Assembly: GCA_030770535.1 (NCBI GenBank) | Contig: JASVEC010000008.1 | Coordinates: 744,001 to 808,000 of the forward strand | DNA from: Batkoa obscura | Taxonomy: Eukaryota; Entomophthoromycota; Entomophthoromycetes; Entomophthorales; Batkoaceae | Length of the DNA stretch: 64,000 nucleotides | Reading direction: 5' to 3' | In this document: positions 31,903 through 46,841 of the stretch, in pieces | Position numbering within the stretch: position 1 is the first letter of the stretch | Layout of the letters: each line of letters starts with the position of its first letter | Notes under the pieces: model-generated | Told to the model about the DNA's origin: nothing | The model's database searches: none | What the model saw: the letters and a program-made list of their open reading frames with translations, nothing else | Position numbers and translations under genes: made by a program

Positions 31903-33495
31903 TTATCTTCCAATTGATGGAATCGAATTTTGAGTAGAAAATGAGTGGATCATATATAAATATAAATCGAGGCAATGCTTCCAATTTTGAACCGAATCCT
32001 CTTGGATGTACCCATTAGATATAGTAACTAATTTCATTAAGCATAATAAATTATTCAAATCTTCGGGTCCAAAAATAACTTTTTCTTTAGCCTTATTGTT
32101 TAAATTTTGGTAAGATAATTTTCCTTCCTTACGTAAATTTACATAATCTTCTTGAATTACTTTAGAAACTTCCTCATTGAGTTCAAAACTCTTTCCTTCT
32201 ATTTTGTTATTGAAATAGTATTTAAATAAGTTAACTACTTGATTATCTATGTTATTGATTGACTTTCCTATATCTTTATCATCTACCTTGATCTTAAAAG
32301 AAGACCCTAAAAGTGAATTATGTTTTGATAAAATTAAAACTCTATAGTCTGCTGCCATAACTTGATTAAAATGAGAAAATTTATAAGTTAACTTGTTATC
32401 TGAAGTTAACATCATCAGCCAATTTAAATTATTAATTCCATTTTCATTTAGTTGACCTTCTTCTAAGTCCATTTCATTAATTATTAACAAACTTTTTTTG
32501 GGTAGCTGTAACTTCGCCCACTCTAAATTATCTCCTGACATATTACTTGGAAATAATTGAGTTTGATTTAAACTATTAATTGTTAAGTCGAAGACGTTGA
32601 CGATAGGCAAAACATTTTTTATAAACTGTATTAGTTTTGATATATCGTGGTTTTGTGTGAACACTAAATTTAAGGAATGAAGCTCCTTAATATCAACATT
32701 ACAATTTAATAAAAATAAACATAATAGCTCACTAGCATATTTATCATTATTAAAATAGCCCTTAAAGTGCTCAATAATCTCTTTATTAATTGCTCTAGCA
32801 TCAAACCATGTATTCTCCACTTCTAGATCTTGATATAATTTCATTGGTTCGTTAATGTTACTAAAGAATACGACATGTATACATACTTGATTGTCTGTTA
32901 AGCTCGATAGACCAACCACTTCAATTAATTGACCAACAACTGTCGATTTTTCTTTACCATAGAACTTTAGTAAAACATTCAAATGCCTTTCGGTTGAGTT
33001 ATAAATTCCAGGTATGCTTATTGCTTGAGTTATATGAACGTCTTCTAACTTGTAATTTTCCATCCGAATTTCCTCTTTAACATCTACTTCGTTGATATTA
33101 CGATAGCTATTATAACACATTTTATCATTTTCTATATATTGACTTATAATCATTTCTTGTCCATAAGAGTTATCTTGAACCATTCCATGGAATCTAACTA
33201 ATTTATTATGATAATTGGGCAATACTTCTAAATTGTTTGATTGAAGTAAAAATAGCTAAAATATTAATAAACCAAATCATAAAAACTGTTCTGAATTACC
33301 TTTTCAATTATGTTATCTTTTGCTAAAAAAGCTTCAAACTCCTTACTAACTTTTTCGTGAGCTTCCTCCCAGCTATTGATATCATACTGATCTAAATCGT
33401 TAAATATTATTACTAGTTGACTTTATTTGTATAAGCTTCTTACCTAGTATTTCATCTATTACATCTAATGGGGTTTCGATATATTTTTCTTCCAT
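31903..33495 (-). CDS. MCMBP: MCM-binding protein (MCMBP/ETG1), three exons
   Basis: Exons 33444-33495, 33300-33391 and 31903-33255. The introns are 52 and 44 nt with GTAAGA/GTAATT donors and TTTAG acceptors. The spliced product is 498 residues. The N-terminus (MEEKYIETPLDVIDEIL, then SWEEAHEKVSKEF) and LPNYHNKLVRFHGMVQD match the start of MCMBP, where VxFRGMIQD follows the conserved leader. The C-terminal half has the degenerate AAA-like fold region (LPKKSLLIINEMDLEEGQL and VLILSKHNSLLG). Known role: MCMBP binds MCM2-7 subunits, protects newly made MCM complexes and aids their unloading after replication. The long single frame alone lacks an ATG, and the two small exons supply it. Confidence 0.85.
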
Positions 33496-34912
33496 TTGAT
33501 TGTAGATTAATAATTATTGTCTTTTATTTATTTTTCTCAAGCTTTTAACCTTAAAAGGAGTAAGTAATTTAAACCAAAAATTAGATAATTTGAAATGCAA
33601 TAGTTGCAGCTTTTTTCTGCTTTATCCCTAAATGAGACTAATTTTTAAGGGATGCTTTTTGAAATAGAACCAAAAAAATTAACATTTAAAGTATAGAGGA
33701 TGTCTTTTGATTTCACTTTTTGTCCATTTTTACTTAACAAAAAGGCTAGACAATTTATTAATAAAACTAAAGAGAACATCATATCAATAATGCATTACTT
33801 ACAAAGAAGGTTTAAGTATAATAAACACATTTATTAAATTTTCAAAATATTGAAGTGTTTTGTTTCCATAGAGCCTGAAATATAAACCTTTTCTTCGCCT
33901 TAATAAAAAGTTTACATATTGAAAATTGTTGAAAATTGTAAAAATAGAGTAATAGAGTCTGATGACTCTGGTATACTCATGTCATCGGGCTACAAAGTTT
34001 CATTTATTTAAACAAAATTTTAAATGACATATGTCGAATTTTATAGTCAAAAGGTTAATGATTTAGATCACCATAAAGATGAGCTGAAACCATAGAAGAC
34101 GTTGAAATCTTCGTTTAAATAAATAATATAAATACCGTTTTGAACACAAAGTAACTAATTTAAAAATCGTCATATAGTAATTCTTCGTTATAATCCCCCA
34201 TAAAATTATTATAAATGATTAATTGGCAATAATTTTTTAAAATTTTGATTTTAAATTAAAAGTATATGTAGGTAAAGCCAAATCCAGATACAAAAAATAT
34301 TTACATCTAAAAATAAGTAAACTTGTTAAAATAATAGTCTAGAAATATCAGGTATTATTTCAAATAGGAGGTTTTAGCTTATCTTTCTATGACTTTTTTT
34401 AATAGAAAATAGATAGATCCAATTACTTTTATAGTTTAGAACGTAATTTGAAAAAACTCTTAGTGAGTGATATAAATGATGTCAAGTCAGAAATAATATG
34501 AGCCGTAATAATAAGATATAATAAGTTATAATCAATTTATTTAACAAGCTGAACAGTAGCTCGAAATAATAAATAGTCTTTGAAATGGAGTTCAATTAAC
34601 TATATTGATAAGTTAACTATTGCATTGATATAGAAGTAGATCCTTAATTATTATTGGATTTGTGCTTGTATTGGTTTAAGGGCTAGAATACAGATGGAAT
34701 TATAATTTGACCTTACCTGTTTGTTTAAGAACAAGTGTTAAAACAAATAAAGGTGTGAGAAGAATAACATCCCATGTTATTCTAAAGTATTTAAAAAGTT
34801 AAAAATGGAGCTTTAAAGTAATTGAAATGAAAGGTGATTGGAAAATCGCTATTTTAAGAAAGCTTAAATTTTCGATATTTTTGATACCATCTAAATATAG
34901 AATATATAAAAG
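33496..34912. other. intergenic with a degraded MITE
   Basis: Spacer between the divergent MCMBP and receptor genes. Only the degraded MITE at 33691-33785 is recognisable. Confidence 0.5.
33691..33785 (-). mobile_element. degraded 105-bp MITE copy
   Basis: The left part ATAGAGGATGTCTTTTGATT and a matching end AGAGAACATCATAT are still visible. The core is heavily changed, so it is an old copy. Confidence 0.5.
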
Positions 34913-34920
34913 CAACTCCT
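34913..34920 (+). promoter_or_regulatory. TATA box of receptor gene
   Basis: TATATAAA 74 bp upstream of the ATG at 34994. Confidence 0.5.
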
Positions 34921-34993
34921 TGATTTTTTCCCAAATGCTATTATATAAATTAAATTCAAGCTCTTCTTTTTTCTTACTCTTTTTTTCATTTCA

Positions 34994-35884
34994 ATGGTGT
35001 CTGTAGTACTTCCAATTATCATCTTAGGTGTAATAACATTCGCAACTTTTTCACTAAATGGATTATTACTGTATTTAACCTACAAAATGAAGCTCATTCG
35101 AAGAGATATAATATATTTGATATGTTTAATCATATCCGATTCTGTGCCATTTATAGTTTTTTTGATTTATGTAATCGCTTATGGAGTATTGGGCGAAGAC
35201 CCTCACAATATCCAGGCTTATAGTCAGCCTCTTGGCTTTTTGGACATGTTTTGGCCATGCTTGTCCGCACAGTTATCAGCCAGTTTAGCTGTGTATAGAC
35301 TAGCCTTTTTAAATGAAGTTTTCTTAAATTTAGTCATCATAGTATCACCTTACTTATCGAGTTTAATCATAGTCATTTTATTAAGCATGACGGCTTATTA
35401 TAGTGAATTCTATAAACCTAAATATGCCTTTATTTCTCAACCATACCCAAACACTTCAACCGTCTCATCTGCTACTTTCCATTACCTTTTTATTCATTTG
35501 TTTGTTTGCTATTCCATTGTATTGGTATCTTATATTTGTGTTTTAAGATATACAGATAAAGCAGGGAGATCTATTAAGCTCCGTAATACAGAAGAAATGG
35601 GCACTGAAGCAGCAATTCAAAGAGAGCAAGTTAAAAGAGTTACCATTCGTGGATGGTTATTTATTACCGCATCTGCTGTTGTTTATATGCCAGGGATTTT
35701 TTTCCTATTAATCGAAGGACATCTATATACTAGTAGTAGCATTTCAACTAAAGTTAAATTCATCTTATCGAGCTTAAAAGTGTTTTTGATTGTATGTGGT
35801 GGATTAATTGATTCCCTATTAGTTTTATTTTTTCATACTGGAATTAACAGACAGTTTAAAATTTTAATGGGTTACAATAAGTAA
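34994..35884 (+). CDS. seven-transmembrane receptor-like protein
   Basis: An intronless 296-residue integral membrane protein with seven hydrophobic segments near residues 4-30, 40-67, 75-105, 108-140, 165-190, 220-245 and 255-282. A short basic tail (NRQFKILMGYNK) follows. The arrangement, the AVYR motif closing segment 3, a Pro in segment 6 (VVYMPGIF) and the long basic third inner loop (LRNTEEMG..REQVKR) fit a rhodopsin-like GPCR. It lacks a clear DRY and NPxxY, so a divergent fungal GPCR is the best guess. Ligand unknown. It is transcribed divergently from MCMBP. Confidence 0.65.
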   Translation: MVSVVLPIIILGVITFATFSLNGLLLYLTYKMKLIRRDIIYLICLIISDSVPFIVFLIYVIAYGVLGEDPHNIQAYSQPLGFLDMFWPCLSAQLSASLAVYRLAFLNEVFLNLVIIVSPYLSSLIIVILLSMTAYYSEFYKPKYAFISQPYPNTSTVSSATFHYLFIHLFVCYSIVLVSYICVLRYTDKAGRSIKLRNTEEMGTEAAIQREQVKRVTIRGWLFITASAVVYMPGIFFLLIEGHLYTSSSISTKVKFILSSLKVFLIVCGGLIDSLLVLFFHTGINRQFKILMGYNK

Positions 35885-36191
35885 ACCCTTTTCTTTGGTA
35901 AATATTTTAAATAAAGTTGAACTTTATAAATTATTTAATTAGTTATTATTTTTCAATTTTCTTCATAAATAGCTGCATATACCATAATTTTATTTTAATA
36001 TAGAAGAATAAATTTAATTTAATTATTAAAAACTAGTCAGCTAATTAATATTATCTGTAACTCAAAAATATCGAACTTCAAAAATTCAAGCTTCAAATTA
36101 TGGGACTTTTAAATAAGCGATGATTAAATTTCACCCTAAAGATTATCTTAAGATTTAAATCATCAATTTTTTTTTAGAATAATAAAAAATA

Positions 36192-37611
36192 ATGTACAAT
36201 AGCAGTAGAGTACTAAAAGCATGTAAATAAAATATAAAATAAAAATAGAACATATATTAACAACTTGGATTTTCAATTAGCTTTGAAACCATCTAACATT
36301 AATTACATCACTAAGGTAGATTTGTCTCAACTTTTATAACAGTTTATTAATTCGTTACAGAGATTAAACAGTGATGTAGCTTTACTTAACAGTGGTAAAG
36401 TCATATTACGTCAAGGATCTGGAGGTAGATCTACCAGCAACAATGAAGTTGTTACTGTTTTAGGATGCACCGGATCACTTGGTAGATATGTTGTAAACAA
36501 AGCAGGTAATTTATATAAAATATAAGAATATCAATGATTGATGTATTAGCTCGTCGTGGTGCTCAAGTAGTAGTCCCTTATCGTGGTGAAGAAGATAACA
36601 AGAGACATTTAAAAGTAACTGGAGACTTAGGTCAAGTCATTCCAATGGTATTGCTTTTTTAATGGATAATTAGCAAAAAATTAAAACCTATTGATTAGGA
36701 AATTGATATCCGTAATTATGACCAAATCATTGAATGTATTAAACATTCGGATACTGTTATCAATTTAATTGGTAGAACTTGGGAAACCCGTAACTTTAAA
36801 TTTCAAGATGTACATGTTAAAGGGGCAGAAGCTATTGCAAGAGCTTGCCGTGAAGTAAATGTTAGTAGATTAGTACATGTCTCAGCATTAAATGCTAACC
36901 CTGAATCACCATCTGATTATTATAAAAGTAAATATTATGGTGAAAAAGCAGTATTAAATGAGTTCCCTGAGGCCACTATTGTAAGACCAAGTACAATGTA
37001 CGGACCAGAAGATTATTTCTTAAACAGAATTGGTTTTACTAAAAATAATCACCTTATGGTAAATCATGGGAGACAAAAGTTAAGACCAGTCAATGTTGTA
37101 GATGTCGCTCATGCTATTGACATCATTTCTCAAGAACAAACTCAATTTAATGGAAAAACATTTGAGTTGATAGGCCCTAATCAACTTACCTATGACCAAA
37201 TATTAAATATGGCATCGAACATTCTTAAGGAAGATATAAGAAAAATTAACTTACCAAAATCTATCTTTAGGTAGATGATTAATATATAGTTTATACATAA
37301 AGTTTACTAAAGATTTTAGCTTGATTTCCAAAGCTATGAGTATTTATCCATATCGTGTACTTCGACCAGAAGAAATTGAATTGGTAAATTAATACTTTAA
37401 TATATGGGTATATGCTTATATTTCATAGATGTTGATTGATGATAAAGTACATAAAGAAACTTTAAAATTCCAAGATTTAGGTATTCACCCACAAGCTTTA
37501 GAGCATTGTATTTTGACTGTTATGAGAGCTTATCGTTCCCCTATGTTCTATGAATTAGGTTACGATCAAGAACCTAAAGTCAAGTCTATGCCACATTCAT
37601 CTTCCAATTAA
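36192..37611 (+). CDS. NDUFA9: complex I 39/40-kDa subunit (NDUFA9), about six exons
   Basis: An accessory subunit of mitochondrial NADH:ubiquinone oxidoreductase in the SDR-like NDUFA9 family. Proposed exons: 36192-36209 (tentative), 36361-36505, 36550-36647, 36699-37270, 37320-37383 and 37429-37611, giving about 359 residues. The introns inside the gene are 44-51 nt with GT-AG ends. Evidence: Rossmann start VVTVLGCTGSLGRYVV; VVVPYRGEEDNKRHLKVTGD; HSDTVINLIGRTWETRNFKF; RLVHVSALNANPESPSDYY; and the tail QDLGIHPQALEHCILTV, all in family order. The N-terminal exon is uncertain: the ATG at 36192 with a GTACTA donor gives MYNSSRRLNSD, plausible as a mitochondrial presequence but needing transcript support. 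Confidence 0.88.
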
Positions 37612-37727
37612 AATTATATTCTTTTAACTGATTTTTATTTGTTAATTTGTTTTAAAATAAAAATGACAACTAAATAGTAAAAATATTCAAAAGGAGGGTC
37701 TTTATTAAACTATACAATATTATTAGA

Positions 37728-37925
37728 TTAAAAGTTAGCGCATTCTGGGGTTAAAGATATCCTGATAATTTTATCGTCAAAGAAACCTTCTTTTAGACCT
37801 GTTTCAAAGTTCGGTAGTGTTATATCTTTTAGATTAACGATCTCCATTTGATTGTTCTCCTTCTTCTTTCCCTTACTTATTAACACACTGCTCATTTTGC
37901 GAGTAAGTTCTTTTCTCTCCATCAT
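37728..37925 (-). CDS. small hypothetical protein
   Basis: A 65-residue, ATG-started frame, with a Lys-rich first half and then LKDITLPNFETGLKEGFFDD and an end at PECANF. It lies between two converging or unrelated genes and overlaps nothing. No family recognised. Codon composition looks coding-like for this AT-rich genome, but the length is marginal. Confidence 0.4.
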   Translation of the reverse strand: MMERKELTRKMSSVLISKGKKKENNQMEIVNLKDITLPNFETGLKEGFFDDKIIRISLTPECANF

Positions 37926-38462
37926 TTATTATTAGGTAAATATATATAATTAAATTAAGTATTAATAGCTACTAATCAATAGTATTATATTAATAATAAT
38001 TTGAATTCGAGGAATGGTTTGGCTTTATATATCCCTATTTCGAAAATTGTGATTTTAAAATATACTTCATCCCCAGTTTCCCATGTGGGATTTCATCCAA
38101 AATAGAATAAATCATTAAAATAACTATAACTCTACTTTTATTTCGTAGTTTCTATTCTCAATTGTTCCACGTTTATAATTTTAAATTTTATTTTTATTAT
38201 TATACAAGTTTTGAATTGCATTTCAAACATTTAATGATTGGCTGCTTTTTTATTTTTTTCGTCTCCTGAAAAAAATTGTAGCATTGACATCCTATTTTTT
38301 AAGGATTAGGCTAACTTACCAACGGTTGCTTTCTATTTAAGAGTTGATTTAACTCCTTCTAAACCCCAAAAATAGGAAGTCGACACTAAACTGATTGAAA
38401 CCATACAACGTTTATAATTAAATAATTAAATTCGAAATAACCTAATCTAATAAAATATTATA
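37926..38462. other. intergenic, no gene seen
   Basis: Spacer between the small orphan and the cyclin gene; no motif called. Confidence 0.45.
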
Positions 38463-39580
38463 ATGGAAAACTTAGAGCACTATTATTACGATGACCATTA
38501 TAACTATAAAAAAATGAGACCGGACCTACAAGTATTAAATCCTGAAAACAGGGATGAAATTTATAATTATAAAGACCATATGATGAAATTCTTCATTTAT
38601 GAGGAAGCAGATTTTCAGTTTACCCCGAGCCAAGAGTTGGGTTATACACTTGAACAAGAATTTACGCTAAGGCTACGTGGCTGCTTATTTATTGCTAAAT
38701 TGAGCAAAAGAGTGAATGTGTAATTATATTTTAATTCATTTTTACCACCAAATAATAGCTAAAAAATAGACCACAAAAAGTATTATCTAGTGCGATAGCT
38801 TTTTTTCAGAGACATTATATGTATTCGGATTTTAATAGGGATCATTATTATGTAATTAGTTACAATAATTATTTTAACATCTAATCCTTTCTACTTAATA
38901 TAGGAAGTAGCTGCGGCTTCGTTTATATTGGCATTGAAAAATAACAGTCATGGATATTCAATAAGAGAGGTTACCAAACAGATAATAATTATTTGTAACA
39001 ATAACAATGGTTTTTCTGAGGAGTTCTATAAAAAAGAAGTAACAAAATGGAGGCAAACTTTACTTACATATGAACATCTAGTTGCTATATCAAATAATGG
39101 AGATTTTAATTATAAACCTCCGGAAGAATATATTTGTCTCTTTAAAAGGACTATAGAATGTAAGCCTACTACTATGTTGTTTTGGAAAGTGAAGTGATAT
39201 ATCTTATTTAGTTTCTCCTCAGATTGAATCTCTAGCTAATGACATTATTTATGAAAGGTATTTTTTTAAAATTTGTTAATTCTATTTTGAACATTATTAT
39301 TTAGTTTTATAAGTTCGACAATGGTTCTTCGTTACCCACCTGCAGTCATCGCTGGCTCGGCCCTTTTTTTAGCAACTATGTTTTTAAATGAAGATATACA
39401 TGCAAAAGAGCGCAATAAAGATAAGATCTGGTTTGATGAACTCCAATTGCCTATTGGAGTTATTAAAGGTAAAATATAAAATTTATAGAAATGTTAATTA
39501 TTACAACACATTTTATAGACTGCTCCGATTACTTTTTAGATAACTGGGAAAAAAGGATACCACCACAGCCTTTACCTTAG
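38463..39580 (+). CDS. cyclin of transcription type (K/T/Ctk2-like), six exons
   Basis: Exons 38463-38719, 38770-38851, 38904-39159, 39212-39257, 39305-39468 and 39519-39580, five introns of 47-52 nt, all phase-compatible. The spliced product is 288 residues. Two cyclin folds are visible. The first has LRLRGCLFIAKLSKRVNVPQ, KVLSSAIAFFQRHYMYSDFN and EVAAASFILALKN. The second has IESLANDIIYESFISSTMVL and RYPPAVIAGSALFLATMFLN. The RGCxFI..L...VPQ...A.AFFQRHYM pattern is that of cyclins K, T, L and C/Ctk2, partners of CDK7-9/12-type kinases acting on RNA polymerase II. Which subgroup is not decided. No PEST or His-rich tail is present, so it is shorter than animal cyclin T. Confidence 0.82.
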
Positions 39581-40244
39581 TTTAATTTTATTAAAACATT
39601 ACTTTATAAGTTGTATTTACAATACATTGCTTCATCAATTTATTGATAATAAAATGGAACCCTAAAGAATGATTTATACTAGTGTAGATGTAAGATGTGA
39701 TCATTCTAAATTGAAGACTTACCACAGCTCACAGTGACCTGTGAAATCAAAATATCACACACTGGAGGTTGCAAACTTGTATTATGGTACATACAGCTAT
39801 ACAGGAATCACAAGATTTTTGCCATAACATAACTTGAAAACCAAAAAATAATATACTTTGAATTCTTTAACAACAAAAAATACTAACTATTATTTGTTCA
39901 GTTTAGTGTTCATTACATTGGCATTCAAAAGTTATTATAATTTTATTTTTATTAATTTTTTTATCAAAGTATTGTAAAGCTATTAATAAATATAGATCAA
40001 AGAATTGTATACTAGAGTTAATTACTAAAGAATAAGCCTTAAAGTACATGTAAGCTTTTCGATTTAATAAATCATACTTTTACTTGATTTATCTGCTCTT
40101 AGTATTTTTAATTCCTAGATAGTTTGTGAAATTATTTTATTTAGAATAGTAGAACTATTTTTAAATAGTTAAATTGTTTTTATTGTTAGAATAAAAATAA
40201 ATTTACATCAAAACTTAATTTGATATTAATCAGCAATTATTAAC
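39581..40244. other. intergenic, no gene seen
   Basis: AT-rich spacer after the cyclin gene. Confidence 0.45.
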
Positions 40245-40351
40245 ATATAGGGATGTATTTTTTTGTTTAAGAATTTTACTAACAATTTTTCCACTCAAAT
40301 AGCACTTAGGAAATGAAAAAAGTGATGAGCTAAAAAAAACACCCCTATATA
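40245..40351 (+). mobile_element. 105-bp MITE copy
   Basis: ATATAGGGATGTATTTTTTT at the left and AAAAACACCCCTATATA at the right, with the core CTCAAATAGCACTTAGGAAA. Confidence 0.85.
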
Positions 40352-40632
40352 ATTTTTTTAAACAATAATATACATTAAAACAAAGTAGTCTTTTACTAAC
40401 ACTTAGTATCAAACTTGATGACATCTTTAGAAAAATTAAACCTAAGTAATTAAAAGAATAAAAAAATTCTTACATAATTTAAATAGCCAACTCAATATAA
40501 ATAAAATAATAAAACATCCCAACTTAATGCATTCGAAAAAAATATTATTTCACAGATGAATTATTTAAGTATTTAGTCTACTTAGCTAATAAAATATTAG
40601 TAACGTAAGCAAAAAATGAAGTTACATTTAAA

Positions 40633-40655
40633 TGCGCCCACCGCGGATTGAACGC

Positions 40656-40699
<44 letters not shown>

Positions 40700-40705
40700 A
40701 GCCGC
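40633..40705 (-). tRNA. tRNA-Phe(GAA): tRNA-Phe (GAA)
   Basis: Full cloverleaf on the minus strand with anticodon loop CTGAAGA and no intron. The acceptor stem GCGGCTA with TGGGCGC contains a G4-G69 mismatch, shared by all three local copies. A conserved block lies directly upstream of the 5' end (see 40706-40730). Confidence 0.95.
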
Positions 40706-40730
40706 AGCTTGCTTTATATAGAAGGTAATA
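40706..40730 (-). promoter_or_regulatory. conserved 5' flank of tRNA-Phe
   Basis: On the tRNA strand it reads TATTACCTTCTATATAAAGC then AAGCT before position 1. The same block precedes the copies at 46769 and 52226. It includes TATATAAA about 8-15 bp before the tRNA. Confidence 0.6.
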
Positions 40731-42346
40731 ACCTTTAATATCTGAATATTTTTACCAATTGTCCTTTCAATATTTTTTAAAATTTAGAAATTAATCAACC
40801 AGTACGCTGTTCAAGCTTGACTATGTGCTAGCTAATTATTCATTTTAAAATAAAAATTAAATTAATAAGCCTCAAACCAGCATGATAAAACAAATAGTTG
40901 ACTATAAATCTCATTATTTACCAGCACACATTCGAACTCAAACAGTTACTGACTAATTAACTCTTAATTTTGAAAAATAGAAAAAAGGGTAAAAGGTAAA
41001 AACATTCCCATATATTACTTAAAATAGATATAAATACTATTTTACTAGGTATTCTCGCCCAATATATAGCAAAATTTGACCTAAAAAAGTGGCGTTATTA
41101 GTTAAAATAGCAGTTTGGATTTTTTAAAATTACAGTAATAAACTAATTTTTAATACTTAAAATCAAAATCGTTATTGTAATAATTTATCTTGTTTCATAA
41201 TAACCAACAATAAAAGTTTGGTTGCTTTTATCCTTACAAAACAATTTTAATCAAGAGATTAAAAGCTAATGTTATAACGTGAAAATTGATTATAAATGTT
41301 TTTTTTCGATTGGAACTTTATTTCTTTGAAAGTTAATAGTAACTTGCAAAAGCAGCTTTTACTATTATATCTTGTAACCATCACCAAAGAAACTTTGTAA
41401 AATTTGTGACACGTTAGGCGAGAATACTTAATATAATATTATATACCATATAGTACCGAGACTGATATTATATATAGTTAATATTCGAAAATATTTCGAT
41501 GTCTACATAATTTAAGTCTAGCTTTATTAAATTTACTACTGCTTTAATAAATATTTGAAATAATACATTTTAAGTACATAATTTCATAAATTCATATTTT
41601 AATACATTATGTTGTTTATGTTATACTGAGTTTATATTTTTTATTAAAGTTTTAATATCAATTAAAATAATTTTTGTTGTTACGAGTTATACTTTTTTAC
41701 AATGCTTTAATTTTATTAACAAAATATGGGGATGTTTTGGTTTCATTATTTTTTCTATTTCTTTAAGCACTATTTGAGTGGTAAGATTGTTAGTAAAATT
41801 CTTAAACAAAAAAATACATCACCATATAATTTCAACTTTTCACATCACACATGTATATTAAAACACCATAGTATATCATATAAATTTAATGACTTTTGAA
41901 AAATAACAAGTAATCATAGTTAAAGCTTACAAAAATATATAACGACATTTTTAAGAGTTTGACTATTAATTTTGAGTATCAAGCATAAGTAAACAAAACG
42001 TCAAAAATAAAAGGCACGTTTGTACATATTATAATTTTTTAAAGCTTATTGAGTATGGATAAGGCTCGAAGGAATTGTTTTAGATGAACAAGTTTAATAT
42101 AATGAGTTGACAGAAATAGCCTTTGGTTCTAATATTTCAAACTTTGCTATCTGGAAAACTGTGCATTTAATATTGTTATGATAAAATCACTAGAGCATTC
42201 AAATCACTCAGACTTAATTTAGTAAATAACAGCCAATTAAATCCATTATAATCAGGTCACATTAAGCTGACTACGACTTAGGAACTAATAATTGCTGAGT
42301 TTTAACCATTTTTCTTGTAATAAAGATAAGTTGATAAACTGTTATC
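40731..42346. other. intergenic with one MITE
   Basis: Spacer upstream of cullin-1, containing the MITE at 41725-41827. Nothing else recognised. Confidence 0.5.
41725..41827 (-). mobile_element. 105-bp MITE copy
   Basis: ATATGGGGATGTTTTGGTTT at the left (shortened poly-T) and AAAATACATCACCATATA at the right. Flanking TA dinucleotides fit a TA target duplication. Confidence 0.85.
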
Positions 42347-45246
<2,900 letters not shown>

Positions 45247-45303
45247 AGTTGCAATTCAGATTTAATAAAATAGTTGACAAAAGATCGAGTTTATTTATTA
45301 TTT

Positions 45304-46350
45304 TTAATTATAAATTACTTCTACACCTTTAGGTTCTACTTGTAGAGGCATGACTTTACAATTACATTTACCTTCCTTGTCTAATATTTTTTTGATAGTA
45401 TTGCCAATGGTGTCCAAGTTATCACTGGCAAGGGCTAATACGGTAGGCCCTGCACCACTAAGACATATGCCTAGTAATCCAGGTAGACTTGAAGGAGTCA
45501 AAGTTTTTAAACATTCTTCTAAACCAGGAATCTAAAAATTATTAAAAGAAATAAATATAAATGAATAATCATACTAAGTGTTGTCTATATGGTTGATGGA
45601 TTTTATCTTTCATTGAATTATAGATTAAGTCCGCATTTAATTCTTCTTGGCATAATGAGCTACACAATACAGTCAATCTTTGCAAATTAAAAACCTTAAA
45701 GAAAAATAAAAAAATAAAAAAATATTTACAAAGAAAATTACCACTTGTTCTCTCGTATAACTTTCCGGTAAAGCTTTTCTAGCTTTACTAGTTTCTAAGG
45801 GGTAATCTGGTACTATTAATATAGCACGTATATTTTTATTAAGTGGAAGTTTAACATAACCCACCTTATTTTCAGCTTTTTGGTCAACATAACTTGTAAT
45901 TAAACCACCTTTAAAACAAGGTATTACGTTATCTGGATGAGTTTCAATATCTAATATAACATTGAGGATTTCACTTTCCTTAAGGTTTAAACCAGAAACC
46001 TCATTTCCGAGCATAACACCACCAACCACTGCTGAAGCTGAAGAACCTAACCCTCTTCCTAAAGGCACATTGTTTTCGATATGAAGTTTCAATCTCCCAT
46101 TAATAACTGATTTTCCATACTTTTCAAGCAAAAGATACATACTTTTTGTAATTAAATTCACTTTTCTATCTTTACTCATAAGTTCTTTGCCATCTCCTTC
46201 AAAACTAAACTCAACTTCATCCGCTCCTTCTTCTTTTATAAATTCTCCTTTGATAGTCAAATACAATTCTAATCCTAATCCTAAGGTATCGAATCCTGGT
46301 CCTAAGTTTGCGCTACTTGCTGGTACCTTTAATGTAAAGCTAAGTGACAT
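45304..46350 (-). CDS. THR1: homoserine kinase, three exons
   Basis: Exons 45742-46350, 45575-45694 and 45304-45531; introns of 47 and 43 nt; 318 residues. A GHMP-family kinase that phosphorylates homoserine with ATP in threonine biosynthesis. Motifs: N-terminal KVPASSANLGPGFDTLGLGL, ATP-binding PLGRGLGSSASAVVGG, and the C-terminal GHMP motif CLSGAGPTVLALA. I chose the ATG at 46350 (MSLSFTLKVPASS); the frame extends 7 codons further only from TTG. The gene is tail to tail with cullin-1, with 57 bp between their stop codons, so the two transcripts must share or overlap terminators. Confidence 0.93.
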
Positions 46351-46742
46351 ATTTAATAAAATAAATACCAATGGTCAACCTCTGTTCAATTTATACTATG
46401 GAAAATCACGTGAGAATATTCATTTGAGTCATTTTGACAGTTACAAATTTTGAAAGCATTAAAAGTGCTAATTACGGATTCAAATAGTGGGGATTAAGGT
46501 TTTTTTAATATTGAAGCTAAAGATCTAATTTAATATTTTCAATTGTTATGGATGGACAATAAATTTGAAAAACACATGCCATTATATAAAATAGGCGATT
46601 ACTGAAAACACAGAGTTCTGAAATAAAGCTGGTAACAGATGGAAGGTGTATTGTATAGCTTGGATAGTGTCTCTCATTATGTATATTTTAATCTATTGTT
46701 GAGTTAATAAAGTTTAATAAAATTTAATATAGATACTAAAAC
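46351..46742. other. intergenic, no gene seen
   Basis: Spacer between homoserine kinase and the second tRNA-Phe. Confidence 0.45.
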
Positions 46743-46768
46743 CTATTACCTTCTATATAAAGCAAGCT
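46743..46768 (+). promoter_or_regulatory. conserved 5' flank of tRNA-Phe
   Basis: CTATTACCTTCTATATAAAG followed by CAAGCT up to the tRNA start. Nearly identical to the flanks of the other two copies. Confidence 0.6.
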
Positions 46769-46774
46769 GCGGCT

Positions 46775-46818
<44 letters not shown>

Positions 46819-46841
46819 GCGTTCAATCCGCGGTGGGCGCA
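46769..46841 (+). tRNA. tRNA-Phe(GAA): tRNA-Phe (GAA)
   Basis: Plus-strand copy with a mature sequence identical to those at 40633 and 52226. Anticodon loop CTGAAGA, discriminator A, no intron, G4-G69 acceptor mismatch. Confidence 0.96.
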
